A DNA stretch of 54,421 nucleotides from Penium margaritaceum (Eukaryota > Streptophyta > Zygnematophyceae > Desmidiales > Peniaceae). Position numbers and translations under genes: made by a program. Shown in pieces: positions 11,038-21,305 of the stretch. The notes below the pieces were generated by a model. That model was not told the DNA's origin. It ran no database searches and worked only from the letters and a program-made list of their open reading frames with translations. The DNA is taken from the NCBI GenBank assembly GCA_023375785.1, contig SZWC01003608.1:77412-131832 (forward strand). Direction: 5' to 3'. Numbering within the stretch: the first letter of the stretch is position 1; every line of letters starts with the position of its first letter.

Positions 11038-14000
11038 GAGAGTGCATTTTTGACCACCATCCAGGTCCTGCACGTCTCTGACAACACCGCTTTTTTCTGG
11101 ATCATCGACTCGGGAGCCACGCGGCACATGAGGTATTGCCGGGAGTAGTGCGTCATCTACACCACCATTGAGCCTTGTCGGGTGTACATGGGAGGCAATC
11201 ATGTGCAAATGGCGGTTGGGGAGGGTGAGATTGTGTTTTGTGCTTCCGTTGAGGATAAGAACGTGGAACATTGTGTGAAGGGGGTGCTCCATGTTCCTGG
11301 GATTTCAGCTAACCTCCTCTCTGTCTCATCTCTCATCTCCGAAGGCATGCAGATTTGCTTTCAGAATGGTGGCTGTATCATCTCTGCCCGTACAGGCCGT
11401 GTGCTTGCAAAAGCAAACAAGGAGGACGGTCTTCACCAGCTCTACATGACGTCGGAAAAGGAATCCAACTCAGCGCTGGCGGCAAGAGAGGGAAAACACG
11501 ACATCGACCTGTGGCACCGCCGGCTCGGTCACCTCAGCTTTGGTGCCATCATCTCCATGCAGTAGTTGGTCCGTGGCCTATAGCTCAAAGGGGTGAAGCA
11601 GCCTGGTGCATCGGCTTGTAAGAGTTGCATTGAAGGGAAGCAAGCCCGCGCTCCTTTCATGGGGAAAGGAAAGGGGGCGGCTAAGCTTCTCTCACTCTTT
11701 CACTCTAATTTGTGTGGTCCTATGCCATCACACTCCCTATCCTGCAAGTTGTACTTTGTCTTGTTCATTGATGACAAGTCGAAGAAGACGTGGGTGTCCT
11801 TCTTGGCTGACAAGGATGAGTGATTTGATGTTTTCAAGGTGTGGATTACTACTGCACAGAATGAGAGTGGCAGGCGGTTGAAGGTGCTTTGCACCGATGG
11901 TGGAGGAGAGTACCTCTCCAACGACTTCTGCACCTTCCTCAAGCGTTACGGGATCAGGCACGAGGTCACCCCACCTGAAACACCACAGCTGAACGGCGTG
12001 GCTGAACGCACAAACTGTACACTCATGGAGCGTGTTTGCACCATGCTCCAAGACGCGGAGCTCCCACCAACCTTCTGGGTGGAAGCAGTCAACACTGCCG
12101 TGTACCTGAAAAACCGGAGTCCCACACACGCCGTACCACTGATGACACCGGAGGAGGCGTAGACGGGATGCAAGCCAACAGTGACGCACCTGAAAGTCTT
12201 TGGGTGTGGCGTATTTGTGCACGTGACTACCGGCAGTCGTAACAAGCTAGAAGCAAAGTGAGTGAAGGCCGCCTTCCTTGGCTACGACACCATGGGATGC
12301 CGCCTTTGCAACCTCGTTGGATGCAAGATCATCCGCAGCCATGACGTGGTCTTTCAAGAGGACGTGAAGGGCTAGACTTGGAGCCCTATGTCTGCAGTTC
12401 CACTTGCTCCCGCACTTGTACCTGAAGTGGGAGAAGTTCCGGTAGCAAAAGAGGACGGTATGGAAGATGGCGGTGACAGTGGTAAAGACAAGGAGGTGGA
12501 GGGATCAGAGAAGGAGAAGGAGCCAGCAGAAAAATCTGATGAGGAGGAGCAACAAAGCAATATATAGTAGCTGCCACAAAGATCTGCACCTATCAAAAAG
12601 TTACAAAGGACAGTGGGGAGCCGGTGAGGCGATCCGAGCGCTTCACAAGAAAACAGAGGCCGCTGGAAGAGCTGGAGAAACTGTCCACTGCTCAACCACC
12701 AACAGAGTCATCTGACCTCAAGCTTCTCTTCCTCACAGTCACCGATGACCCAGCCACATTCACTGAAGCCATGCGTAGCACCGAGGCGGCAGATTGGCGT
12801 GCCGCAGGAGACGAGGAGTATGGTGCGCTCATGAAGAACGGTACCTGGACCCTCAAGGAAGCTCCACGTGGCAGCTGGGTGATCGGGTGCCGGTGGATCT
12901 TGAGGCGCAAGCGTGGTGCAGATGGTAAGGTGCTCAGGTACAAAGCACGGTTGGTTGCAAAAGGGTATGCACAGACTGAGGGTGTGGATTACAATGAGAC
13001 ATTTGCACCTGTCGCAAAGTTCCCATCCATCCGAGCGATCCTTGCTCTTGCTGCTACTATGGTTTGGGAGGTATACCAAATGGATGTGACTTGTGCATTT
13101 CTCAATGGTGACCTCAAGGAGGATGTGTACATGGAGCAGCTGGAGGGGTATGTGGTGGAGGGAAAGGAGGATTTGGTGTGCAAGCTGGTGAAGGCACTCT
13201 ACGGCCTGAAGCAAGCCCCGTGAGCATGGTGCCACAAGATGGATGAGTAGCTGGCTGGCATTGGCTTTGTGCACAGTGAAGCAGACCATGCAGTCTATGG
13301 GTGCACGCAAGAGGCAAGGCAGGTCATCATCTTGCTCTATGTTGATGATCTGCGCATTGCATCTGACTCCACGTCTCTTTTGGATGATGTGAAGCAGTCC
13401 CTTGGTGCCAGGTTCGACATGAAAGACATGGGAGAGCTTAGCTACTACCTTGGCCTTCAGGTCAAGCGCGACTGGTAGCAACTGAATTTTGAGTTGTCGC
13501 AGAGCATGTATGTGAGTGACATCGTCAAGCGCTTCAACATGGCAGGAGCGCGCAAGGCCGCAACACCACTGGAAGTGGGAGTGAAGCTGAGCATGACGCA
13601 GACTCCCCGCGGCATGCAAGAGAGCAGCCGCATGGAAGCAATGCCGTACCAAGAAGCAGTTGGGGACCTCATGTACGCAGCAGTCGGCACGCGCCTTGAC
13701 ATCAGCCAAGCAGTGGGAGTGTTAAGCAAGTTTTGCACAAATCCGGGCGTGTCGCATTGGGAGGCGGTCAAGCGCGTGTTACGCTACCTTGACAGCAGGA
13801 GCAGCCTTTGCCTCACCTTCAACGGCAACAACAGCCCCATCCTCATCGGCTACAGCGATGCAGATTGGGGAGGTGACCTGGACACAAGGAGGTCGACCAG
13901 TGGGTTTGTGTTTGTGCTTAGGGGAGGTGCAATCAGTTGGAGGAGCAAGAAGCAAGAGTGGGTCACCCTCTCCTTCACCGAAGCTGAGTACATCGCCTTG

Positions 14001-14302
14001 AGTGAAGCAGCAAAGGAAGCCATGTGGCTGCATGAGCTGCTGGCAAGCCTTGGACAGCAGCAGACCCCAGTGACTACAATCTACTGTGACAACATGAGCG
14101 CCATTGCTCTGACCAAGAACACAGAGTTTCATGGCCACACCAAGCACATTGACCTGTGATACAACTTCATCCGCGAACTCGTGGTGAAGCATGTGGTGCA
14201 GATCAAGTTCTTCCCTTCAAGCATGATGCTGGCAGAGTTCCTGACCAAGCCGCTGGCAGCGCACTGCTTTCAGCAGCTGGGGGGAAAGTGTGGACTTGTG
14301 TG
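11038..14302 (+). pseudogene. pol: element 1 pol: protease, integrase, RT, RNase H
   Basis: The domains are in copia order. The aspartic protease has DSGA at 11107-11118. The pre-integrase motif LWHRRLGHLSF is near 11510. In the integrase the first catalytic Asp is Asn (HSNLCGP, codon 11707-11709); the second (DGGGEY, near 11900) and Glu (NGVAERTN, near 12000) are kept. The RT spans about 12780-13400 with intact YVDD at 13338-13349. RNase H contains DADWGGD, SWRSKKQ and TEAEYIAL. In-frame TAG occurs at 11146, 11563, 11581, 12160, 12373, 12565, 12568, 13248 and 13476; TGA at 11821, 12259, 13221 and 14157. There is one frameshift near 12600. TGA 14300 is the likely natural end. The reading frame is preserved over long stretches despite the stops. 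Confidence 0.93.
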
Positions 14303-14315
14303 ATTTTTATTCTTG

Positions 14316-14328
14316 CAAAGTGGGAGAA
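14316..14328 (+). other. element 1 polypurine tract
   Basis: The purine-rich AAAGTGGGAGAA stretch directly abuts the 3' LTR, as expected for the plus-strand primer. Confidence 0.85.
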
Positions 14329-14980
14329 TGTTGGATATGGGGTGCCAAAAAAAAAGTGACCAAAGTGGGTTGCTTGATAAAAATCATCAGGTCACAAGAT
14401 TGAATAGAGGATGTTTTCCTGGTTCTGTAGCACTTTACGGAACTCGATTCGGAGCCCGTTTGAGGGAGATATGGATTTTCAAGGTTTGGTGGCAATGGAT
14501 CCGGTTCAAGTGACAGCTCCTGCACTACCAGCACCAATGACGGCCACCATTATTGGCCAGGGAGGTTTGGAGCAGCCTTCAAGGTAGAAAGGCGGCAGGA
14601 GGACCTTCAGGGAGCTTCAAGGAAGGTCCCCACCAAGATTATTGGTTGTGCACAAGGCAGGGATGGTATTTCCCTTGTGTGAGAGTGTGACTGCCGCTCA
14701 TCCCACTACGCTACGAGTGTGCTGGGAGGGGAACTTTGACAGAGTGGTTCTTCCAGCTCCATGTGCCAAATGAGGCTTACTTAGGCTTGTTAGAAAGCTG
14801 TGGTAAATTACTTTCTCACTCAAGAGTCGATTTAGACATTCGCATTCTTTGCAAACCTACATTCACTTTCGTAATTTCTGTCTGTGCAACCTGCAACTCC
14901 CTCTCACCAACAGTTGGTCGTGCCTAGGCGGCTCTTAGTGAGCCTGATCACCTCCCTCAGGGCTGCCCCAGTTTCCATCA
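14329..14980 (+). repeat. element 1 3' LTR
   Basis: 652 bp, TGTTGG...CCATCA, followed by the second TSD copy AAGCA. Confidence 0.96.
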
Positions 14981-14985
14981 AAGCA

Positions 14986-15310
14986 GTGTGGTTAAAACTG
15001 TAGCTTGTGGAAATTGGCTTCCATCAGCTGGAACAAATTGTGATTCACTCCGAAAACCAGGACACTATTTCTCTCAGAGAGTACCAGGGCTTACACAGGC
15101 TTACATGGGCTTACCTGGGCTTACAGGTAAACAAAAAAAATGAAATTCTAGTTCAATTGTGTTCCTGATGAAGTAAGTGAAGGAGAATCTTGGTTGGAAT
15201 ATAATGGCACAAAAGAACAAGCAGCTCATATCTTTACTGAGGGCCTTGATGGATCACAACATGCTTCTCTGTGTGGGCTAATGGGCATGACTTCATGAAC
15301 GGTCCACTCT
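14986..15310 (+). pseudogene. old copia pol remnant, RNase H C-terminus (3' part)
   Basis: Continuation of the remnant broken by element 1. The frame reads Q-A-V-W-L right after the TSD, then a block with S-E-N-Q-D-T-I-S-L (the DNQ..I.L motif). After a 10-bp tandem repeat comes E-Q-A-A-H-I-F-T-E-G-L-D, the C-terminal ADIFTKGL motif of copia RNase H. Internal stops are present. Joined to 9003-9467 it gives a normal RNase H order, which confirms the insertion order. Confidence 0.8.
15085..15124. repeat. 10-bp tandem repeat, four units
   Basis: Four consecutive units ending in GGCTTAC (CAGGGCTTAC, ACAGGCTTAC, ATGGGCTTAC, CTGGGCTTAC) interrupt the old copia RNase H frame. Confidence 0.9.
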
Positions 15311-16738
15311 GAAAAAAACATTGCATCAGATGTGAGAACAGCACAGTCTACATCTCACACTTGAGCTTCTTGTTATGTGTGTACATCTATTTGTTTTTTT
15401 TCTTATTATTTGTTTTTTTCACATTTCTACATTTTTTATCTATCTAGAAGCATGCTTCCTCCACATGAGGCATTGGATGCATGGCTGAAATGACCAAATA
15501 AAGATATGGAAGAGGAGAGGTCATAGTCAAATGCATAGAAAGATGCCATAGATAGGGGGGAGGGGGGTTTGGAATAGATGCCATAGATAGACACATAAGA
15601 CATCTAGCTTGTTTTTCTCTATTTCAATGCCTTTCTGTTGAGTACCTTGCATGACATAGGAGGGAATGGCAAAAAGGACAGATAGAATGTGCTCAAGTGC
15701 TCATGTAACAGATGAAAAAATGCAGAGGGCCAGGGGAGAGGTGCCTCTCTCTCTCCCCTGACCCTCCACATCCTATTCTAACCTACCCTACTCTGTACCT
15801 TTGCCTCATGTCACGTACAGAGGGTCATCCCATGCATCCACTGTCAATGTATACATGTGACTTGAACAACATGTGTAGAACAAAAGCATACATTCTTGAA
15901 GTCACTGCAGAAATGTGCTGAGTGGTCGCAAGGGCCAAAACAATGTTTATGGATGGCTTGTGCTGATGTGGCAGCTTGATGAAGGTGGGACACTCCATAC
16001 CGGACTCAGTCACGGACAGTGTATCAATGACCAACATCTGAGTCAATCGACCTGCACTGTCAATGGCTGGAAACTTCAAAATAGATGAGCTCAAGGTACT
16101 ACAGTCAACCAGATACCTGCACACGATCAACGGTAGAGCTCAAGAACTGAATAACTGGCTGGAGATCAAAGCATCAGTTGCTGTGGCACAACCCGACCAT
16201 TGCATACTCCAAGGAACACTGCTGGATTTCTCCATTTGAGATTTGATCTTCACATTAGTGCATGCAAGACCCAGTGCTCTTGTTAGCTGGTACTTGAAGT
16301 TACTGGAGCCACTGGAGATACTGATTTGTCACTTAACTCCATATTGTATAGGTGGAGGTGATAAGCTCACATGCCACCATCAAACGAGCAGCGACCTTGC
16401 TTGTGGTGGAGATATCCCATTCATACCCATCTTAGAGCAAGCTCCAAAGTGATTGTAGGGAAAGGCGTTCAAGGTGTGATTCCAGGTTCCAATACTGGGC
16501 CAGATCCCTTTACTATCCAGACATGTACCAAAACAAACAGGAAACTGAGGATAGAAAATCCTATTGAAGTTAGCTATCACAGGCCTGGTAAAGCTGAACT
16601 CCGGAAACGTAGCTAAGAAAATAAGCTAGATCAGCCCAGAAAACTGGAAAGAAGACTTTGTCAGCATGCAAGGACTTCCTAAATGAATCTGATGGTGATG
16701 AAGCAACAGTTGACCGCCACAAAGTCCCTGTGAGAGAG
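15311..16738. other. anonymous region between two copia copies
   Basis: No domain, LTR pair or RNA gene recognised. Short low-complexity features include T-rich DNA near 15390-15440 and a G run near 15556 flanked by two copies of GATGCCATAGATAG. Frames near 15960-16600 are open for up to 100 codons on either strand without motifs. Confidence 0.4.
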
Positions 16739-17372
16739 TGTTGTCAAATCCAAAGCGTTGAATATGCCCCTGTGCTCTGCCCCTTGTGGAGGCATGACCC
16801 CTGGATCCGTTGTAGGATGACTCAACTATGATCTATACTATGTGAGATATGACCTATGAGTACACCATGTGGGTGAATGGTTAACTTGCTCATTTTAGCC
16901 AATTGAGAGGTCATGAGTTCGACCCTGGCTCCATGAAAATCTTGGTTGTGAAGGAAGCTTCGAAGAAAGAAATTCCGTAGCTTCTTGGAAGCTACATGGT
17001 TGGTCTGCCACCTTGACACAAGAATGCTAATGTGTCGAGCCAAAAGCACAAGTCTATTGGTGTTATGGCTGGGTCAAGACATTGCTAAAAAATGTGCTTT
17101 TGGAATCAAGGACTACATAGACATCTATTAAAAAAAAACTTATCTTGCATGCTGATCAATCAACTCTTGCTTGATGCTCTCTTCTGTACTGAAGACTTGA
17201 GCTCTTCTTGAGATGTATTGCTAAGGCCTTAGTGCTCTTGAAGGTGATGTGAATACATGATCAATATTGGGGTGCATCACACATGTCTGCAAAGGAAAAA
17301 GGTGTCAAAATCTTTGTGAGGGTTTTGGTTTCACGACTTCTCTGACAGAGGCGGTTAGCTCAATAGCTAACA
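16739..17372 (+). repeat. element 3 putative 5' LTR
   Basis: The right end is placed at GCTAACA because it is followed, as in element 2, by a short spacer and a TATGGGCCCA primer-binding site. The left end is a tentative TGTTGTC at 16739. No 3' partner LTR is present in the window, so the boundaries rest on architecture only. It carries a tRNA-like module (16870-16932) and the AGCTTC/GAAGCT hairpin. Confidence 0.5.
16870..16932 (+). other. tRNA-like module in element 3 LTR
   Basis: A GTTCGACCC B-box-like core at 16917-16925 is preceded by a weak A-box region (GGGTGAATGGTTAAC). Downstream lies AGCTTC-TTG-GAAGCT at 16979-16993. No full cloverleaf can be drawn, so it is not called a tRNA gene. 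Confidence 0.5.
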
Positions 17373-17374
17373 AC

Positions 17375-17389
17375 GGACTATGGGCCCAT
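17375..17389 (+). other. element 3 PBS, initiator tRNA-Met anticodon region
   Basis: GGACTATGGGCCCAT shares the ten-base core TATGGGCCCA with the complement of the anticodon arm of plant initiator tRNA-Met, with three mismatches outside it. Its position relative to the LTR end copies element 2. Confidence 0.6.
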
Positions 17390-17520
17390 GCCTCTGGTTA
17401 GAGAAGTTTCATGCACACTAATGTTAAGTAACAAGCAGTGAGAGAGTGTTAGCTCTCACCCAACTTCTCTGTTTACAAGTCAAAAAATATGTGCCTTGCC
17501 GTCTTAGGAGCTTGCATCGG

Positions 17521-17571
17521 CCTACATCAGCCTCTTCAGCCTACATCAGCCTCTTCAGCCTACATCAGCCT
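17521..17571. repeat. 19-bp tandem repeat in element 3 leader
   Basis: CCTACATCAGCCTCTTCAG is repeated twice exactly, followed by a partial third unit. Confidence 0.93.
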
Positions 17572-17689
17572 GCAGTGGCCAATGTGAACAGGGAAAGTAG
17601 TTGCCTCTTTTCACCAATAGCCTACGACTGCCTCAAACATAGGCACATCCGTATCAACAACAGGTGAGCAGCAATAGCAGTTATAGTTG

Positions 17690-18480
17690 TAGGGATGGTA
17701 GGGACATGGGAACCAGACAAATGTTCTCCCATCCTCAAGTTTGATGGACAGGGGTTTTCTCTTTGGAAGTGGCAGTTTGAATTCATCATGGATGATAAAG
17801 ACTTGCCAGGCTAGTTTGATGGTACCATCCTAGTGCCAACAGAGGAGGGTGATGACCTTGTGGCATGGGTCAAGCTCAACAAGAAGACTCTTCCTTTTTT
17901 GTGTCCTCCGGTCAACCCTCAGTCCTTTCACACATCAGCGGTTGCACAGTGGCAGCCATATAATACGCTAAACTAGGCATTTTGTTCCAGTCCTCCTCAC
18001 TTGCCAACCGACTCTTCATTTTACAGAATCTCATTAGCACGAGGCTGGATGAAGGGGAGGATATCTCTGCCTTTATTTAGAGTATTTGAGACACTCTTGC
18101 AACAAGCCACCAGCATGGGGTGGGACCAAAAATCCGATATGCAGGCCATGATATTTCTGATGATTCTGTCGAAGAGCTGGAGGCTCAGGATCACAGTGAT
18201 TGGAGGGTGGAAAGAAGAGTAATTTATTACACCACTGTCTTGGAGTACGTACATGAAGCCATGTGGCATACGAAGCAGTGGTACCTTCCACAATACCTCC
18301 TCCTTTGGCTAAAGGGAAAACAACATTACCAGCAGCACTGGATTGGGTCCAAATCGCCAAGAAAATCACTATAACTGTGGAAAGTCTGGACACTAGGCTC
18401 AGGAGTGCAGGGCACCCAAGAAGGAGGGAGGAGATGGATAGGGGTAGATTGTGGGAAGGATCCCACTGGCTTGATGGTTG
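17690..18480 (+). pseudogene. gag: element 3 gag
   Basis: A copia gag frame with L-K-F-D-G-Q-G-F-S-L-W-K-W-Q-F-E near 17738, the same pattern as in elements 2 and 4. A central segment near 18115-18220 reads M-G-W-D-Q-K-S-D-M-Q-A-M-I-F-L-M, then I-T-V-I-G-G-W-K, matching the element 2 gag. A zinc knuckle near 18370-18412 has its aromatic residue after His changed to TAG and lacks the first Cys. Several frameshifts and stops; non-functional. Confidence 0.82.
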
Positions 18481-19880
18481 AGTGTGCCTCCAACAAAGGG
18501 AGTGTGATACTCAGGCTAGGATCTTATGACCTTGATTCAGGAAAAAATGAGCACACCAAAACTGAGAAGAGAGATTTCATCTCTCTTGCTCCCTCCAACA
18601 AGACCTTTAGAGTTGCCAACGGCAAGGTTGAGGCAACTAAGGGGATCTGTGATAAGCTCCTCTCAGTGGGTGTCAATGGTGCTGACTCAGAACTTAAGCT
18701 ACAAAGTTTTTTCCTTCCTCATTCACAATCAACCTGCTCTCTGTCTCTAAGATAATTGAACACAACATCACAGTGGTCTAAACAGATAAGGAAGCAGTCA
18801 AAATCCCTGCAAAAATCCGCTGCTCTAACATGCCATTCGTCTGATGACGAATGGCATGTTAGAGCAGCGGAAGCAGTGACATTGGAGGAATTGGCAAGAA
18901 AACCACAAGAAAAAGCAGCCACCAGGGCTGTTCATTTCAGCCAGCACACTTGCTCTGAGAACCTGTGGTATAGGCGCTTTTGGCACATGACTCATCGCAC
19001 ATTGGTGCTCATGGGAAAAGAAGAGCTCGTGTGTCCGATGGAGCTAGGTGATGAGGCGGAAGGAGCCGGGAGCTTGTGCAAGCCGTACTTTAAGGGAAAT
19101 GCTAATAAGAAACCCTTTGAGCACAATGGTACGCGTGCTCTTTTACCCCTTGACCTCATCTACTCTGATGTGTGTGGTCCCTTTTGCATACCATCCAACA
19201 AAGGCAGCAGATATTTCCTCACCTGCATCAATGACAACAGCCGCAGGGTTTGGATATACTCTCTCAAAAAGAAAAGCAAGCTCAAGAAAAAACTGCAAGA
19301 TTTTGTCACTGCACTTGAGCAATAGAGTGATAAGAAGGTGAAGGCCTTCAGGATGGAAAATGGGGGAGAGTACAAAGCGCGTAGGGAGTGGCTCAAGGTA
19401 CAGGAAGTGCAACAAAAAATCACCCCCTACTTACCTAAAAGCAACGACGCAGCAGAGAGGATGAGCCAGAACCCCTTCGACATGACAAGGTGCATGCTCT
19501 TTGAAGCCAAGCTTCCTCCTAGGCTATGGGCTGAAGCAGGACGTACAGCTGTCTGTCTTGTGAGCCTTACACCTACAGCAGCTCTGAGAAATAGAGGTAA
19601 GAAAAAGCAGACACAGTAACTGAAGAAGCCGCAAGAAGCATGGTCGGGGAAGAAACTGGATGCCTCCCAGTTGAAGGTGTTCAGTTACACTGGCTTCGCC
19701 AAGGTCTAGGTCAGTGAGGACCCTGGAACGTTAGATACAAGAGCATGGAAGTGTACCTTCATCGGCTATGACATCGCCCACAGAGCTTCCCAAATGTGGG
19801 ACCAAGGAGCCAAGGAGTCAAACAAAAAAGCTGTATGGAGAACTTTCCTAATGAGTTACTACAAAATCATCCCTGGGTGA
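18481..19880 (+). pseudogene. pol: element 3 protease and integrase, truncated
   Basis: The pre-integrase block L-W-Y-R-R-F-W-H-M-T-H lies near 18962. The integrase has Y-S-D-V-C-G-P-F near 19158 (first Asp kept), M-E-N-G-G-E-Y near 19354 (second Asp replaced by Glu), and A-A-E-R-M (Glu kept). It continues into the F-I-G-Y-D.....W-D-Q linker near 19760-19800 and then stops matching near 19880. RT and RNase H are absent. A perfect 25-bp inverted repeat sits in the protease/pre-integrase linker at 18817-18870. The frame has several stops, including TAG 19323. Confidence 0.85.
18817..18870. repeat. perfect 25-bp hairpin, 4-nt loop
   Basis: The arms at 18817-18841 and 18846-18870 are exact reverse complements around the loop TGAT. 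The arms begin CCGCTGCTC and end GAGCAGCGG. No such palindrome is expected in copia coding DNA. Confidence 0.98.
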
Positions 19881-19889
19881 GACCTCCTA

Positions 19890-20534
19890 CATCAGCACAG
19901 TTCGTAAGTGGAATGGTACATTTGCATAATTTAAGTGAACATGAATGGACAAACAAGACACCTCACTCTGATCAAGTAACCCACGATGCACCAGCGGTTA
20001 CGGAAAGCCACAGAGGAGGAAGCAACAGAGGAAGCTACAGTAGTGGTAAAACAATACACGCAGCTGATATCATTGGACATAGCTTGGTGATACCTGTGAC
20101 ATGGAGCACAAACGTGGCTTGTTGTGACGTGGAATCAGGGGATGCAGAGGAGGTTGTAGCAGCAGACGTGAAAACATTAACCAGATCAGCCTCAATACCT
20201 AAAAAGTTCGCAGTCACTTTGGAGAAATTTCCATTGCTCGTTGGGGAGTTAAAAGGGCTTTTTCTTGATGAACTTCCTGAAGCGTTTCCTTCGCAACAAA
20301 GTCTTGGGTGCTGAACTGAAGCAAGCAGCAGACAAACAACAAAGGGGGCCTATCTAATGAGCCATTGCAAATTGATCATGCTAAAGGACAATTGTTGGCT
20401 GAGATGCTTAGTGAGGGGTTCATCAGGCCATCTACGTCACCATATGTTTCACCCACACTTTTTGTAAAAAAGAAAAACCTGGAAAATTTAGCATGTGCAT
20501 GGAGTATATGTTTTTTAAAAAAACCACTATTAAG
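19890..20534 (+). pseudogene. Ty3/gypsy fragment A (protease-RT linker and RT start)
   Basis: Near 20380-20470 the frame reads L-L-A-E-M-L-S-E-G-F-I-R-P-S-T-S-P-Y-V-S-P-T-L-F-V-K-K-K in sequence; this is the typical gypsy RT entry motif. A shifted frame then gives M-E-Y-M-F-F-K-K-T-T-I-K (the VDYRALNKITIK position). It is interrupted exactly there by the family-6 LTR at 20535. Upstream DNA from about 19950 is homologous to 43680-43990 of gypsy copy B (shared GCTGATATC, CAGCCTCAA.ACCT and other blocks). Frameshifts and stops throughout. Confidence 0.8.
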
Positions 20535-20895
20535 TGTTGAAAATCTGTCCCTCGGCATGCCCAAGTGCGACGCCGGGATTCGGCGACAAGCCGACAAAGA
20601 GAGAAAATTATCAGATTTGGATCTAGCAGCTTAAGGATTGTTCTAAACCCTTATTGGATGATTTCTTCTGAAATTTGACAGAGTCCTTGAATCTGATGGA
20701 AGTTGAATTACTGAATTTGGACAAGTAACGAGGGAGAGATGAGCTTCCGAAGTTGGGATGTGTGTGACAACTCAAGGAATTAGCTGTGATTTGACTGTCG
20801 GTAGAAAATCTGCCAGAGTGGATAACAAACTACGCTTGGCAAATCATCCCCAGAAGACTGCCGAGTCGCTCCGGTGAATAATCCGCCAGAGTCAA
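20535..20895 (+). repeat. family-6 LTR copy A, left part
   Basis: Starts TGTTGAAAATCTGT immediately after the gypsy TIK motif. It aligns with the reverse complement of 52542-52220 through blocks such as CGGCATGCC, CCGGGA, GACAAGCC and AAGTTGGGATGTG. It is interrupted by element 2 at 20896 and resumes at 31228. Confidence 0.8.
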
Positions 20896-21066
20896 TGTTG
20901 AAATAGTATGCACCTTGTCCATTGCCTAGCTGGCTAGCTACACATACAGACAAGGCATGCACTGCTCTATGGAGTATGTCCCCTTGGTCTCATCTGAGAT
21001 GGGCCATAATGGGTATGTCCATAATGGGTATGTACCCTGTGGCTCATCATAGCAACCATACCTTTT

Positions 21067-21127
21067 TGGCTTGGTTCAATAGGCACCGGAGTCTCAAATG
21101 GGAGGTCGCGGGTTCAAATCATGACGG
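21067..21127 (+). promoter_or_regulatory. tRNA-like A/B-box module in element 2 5' LTR
   Basis: TGGCTTGGTT at 21067-21076 resembles a pol III A box, and GGTTCAAATC at 21111-21120 a B box, with tRNA-like spacing. The copy in the 3' LTR (30476-30536) has the better B box, GGTTCAAGCC. No full cloverleaf is visible. Confidence 0.55.
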
Positions 21128-21297
21128 CCGCAATTTTCTTTGTGGCCCAAACTGGGACACGAAGCTTCTAGGAAGCTTACTAGAGCTTGCCTTGAGGATG
21201 ACACTTGGCGGTCTAAGGACGCACCAAGTAGGACTGTAGGTTGAGGCTGGCTCTAGTGGAGCCACTACAAGCAGAAGCTTTAGCAAAGCTCTACAAG

Positions 21298-21305
21298 TAT
21301 AAAAG
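21298..21305 (+). promoter_or_regulatory. element 2 LTR TATA box
   Basis: TATAAAAG, about 400 bp into the LTR, the likely pol II promoter core. The matching position in the 3' LTR reads TGTAAATG and has lost it. Confidence 0.6.

Larger units (their letters stand above)
9468..14980 (+). mobile_element. element 1: complete Ty1/copia LTR retrotransposon
   Basis: A 5513-bp element with two 652-bp LTRs (both TGTTGG...CA), a 5-bp TSD AAGCA (9463-9467 and 14981-14985), a tRNA-iMet PBS, a polypurine tract and the copia order gag, protease, integrase, RT, RNase H. It sits inside the RNase H region of an older copia, which resumes at 14986. The LTRs differ at about 17 of the first 140 aligned positions by eye, mostly transitions, so the insertion is not recent. 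The coding region is colinear but interrupted by sixteen in-frame stops and one frameshift. Confidence 0.97.

Noticed and set aside
12708..13709. 333-codon reverse-strand frame
   Set aside because: It is antisense to the element 1 RT and RNase H, which have clear motifs on the plus strand.
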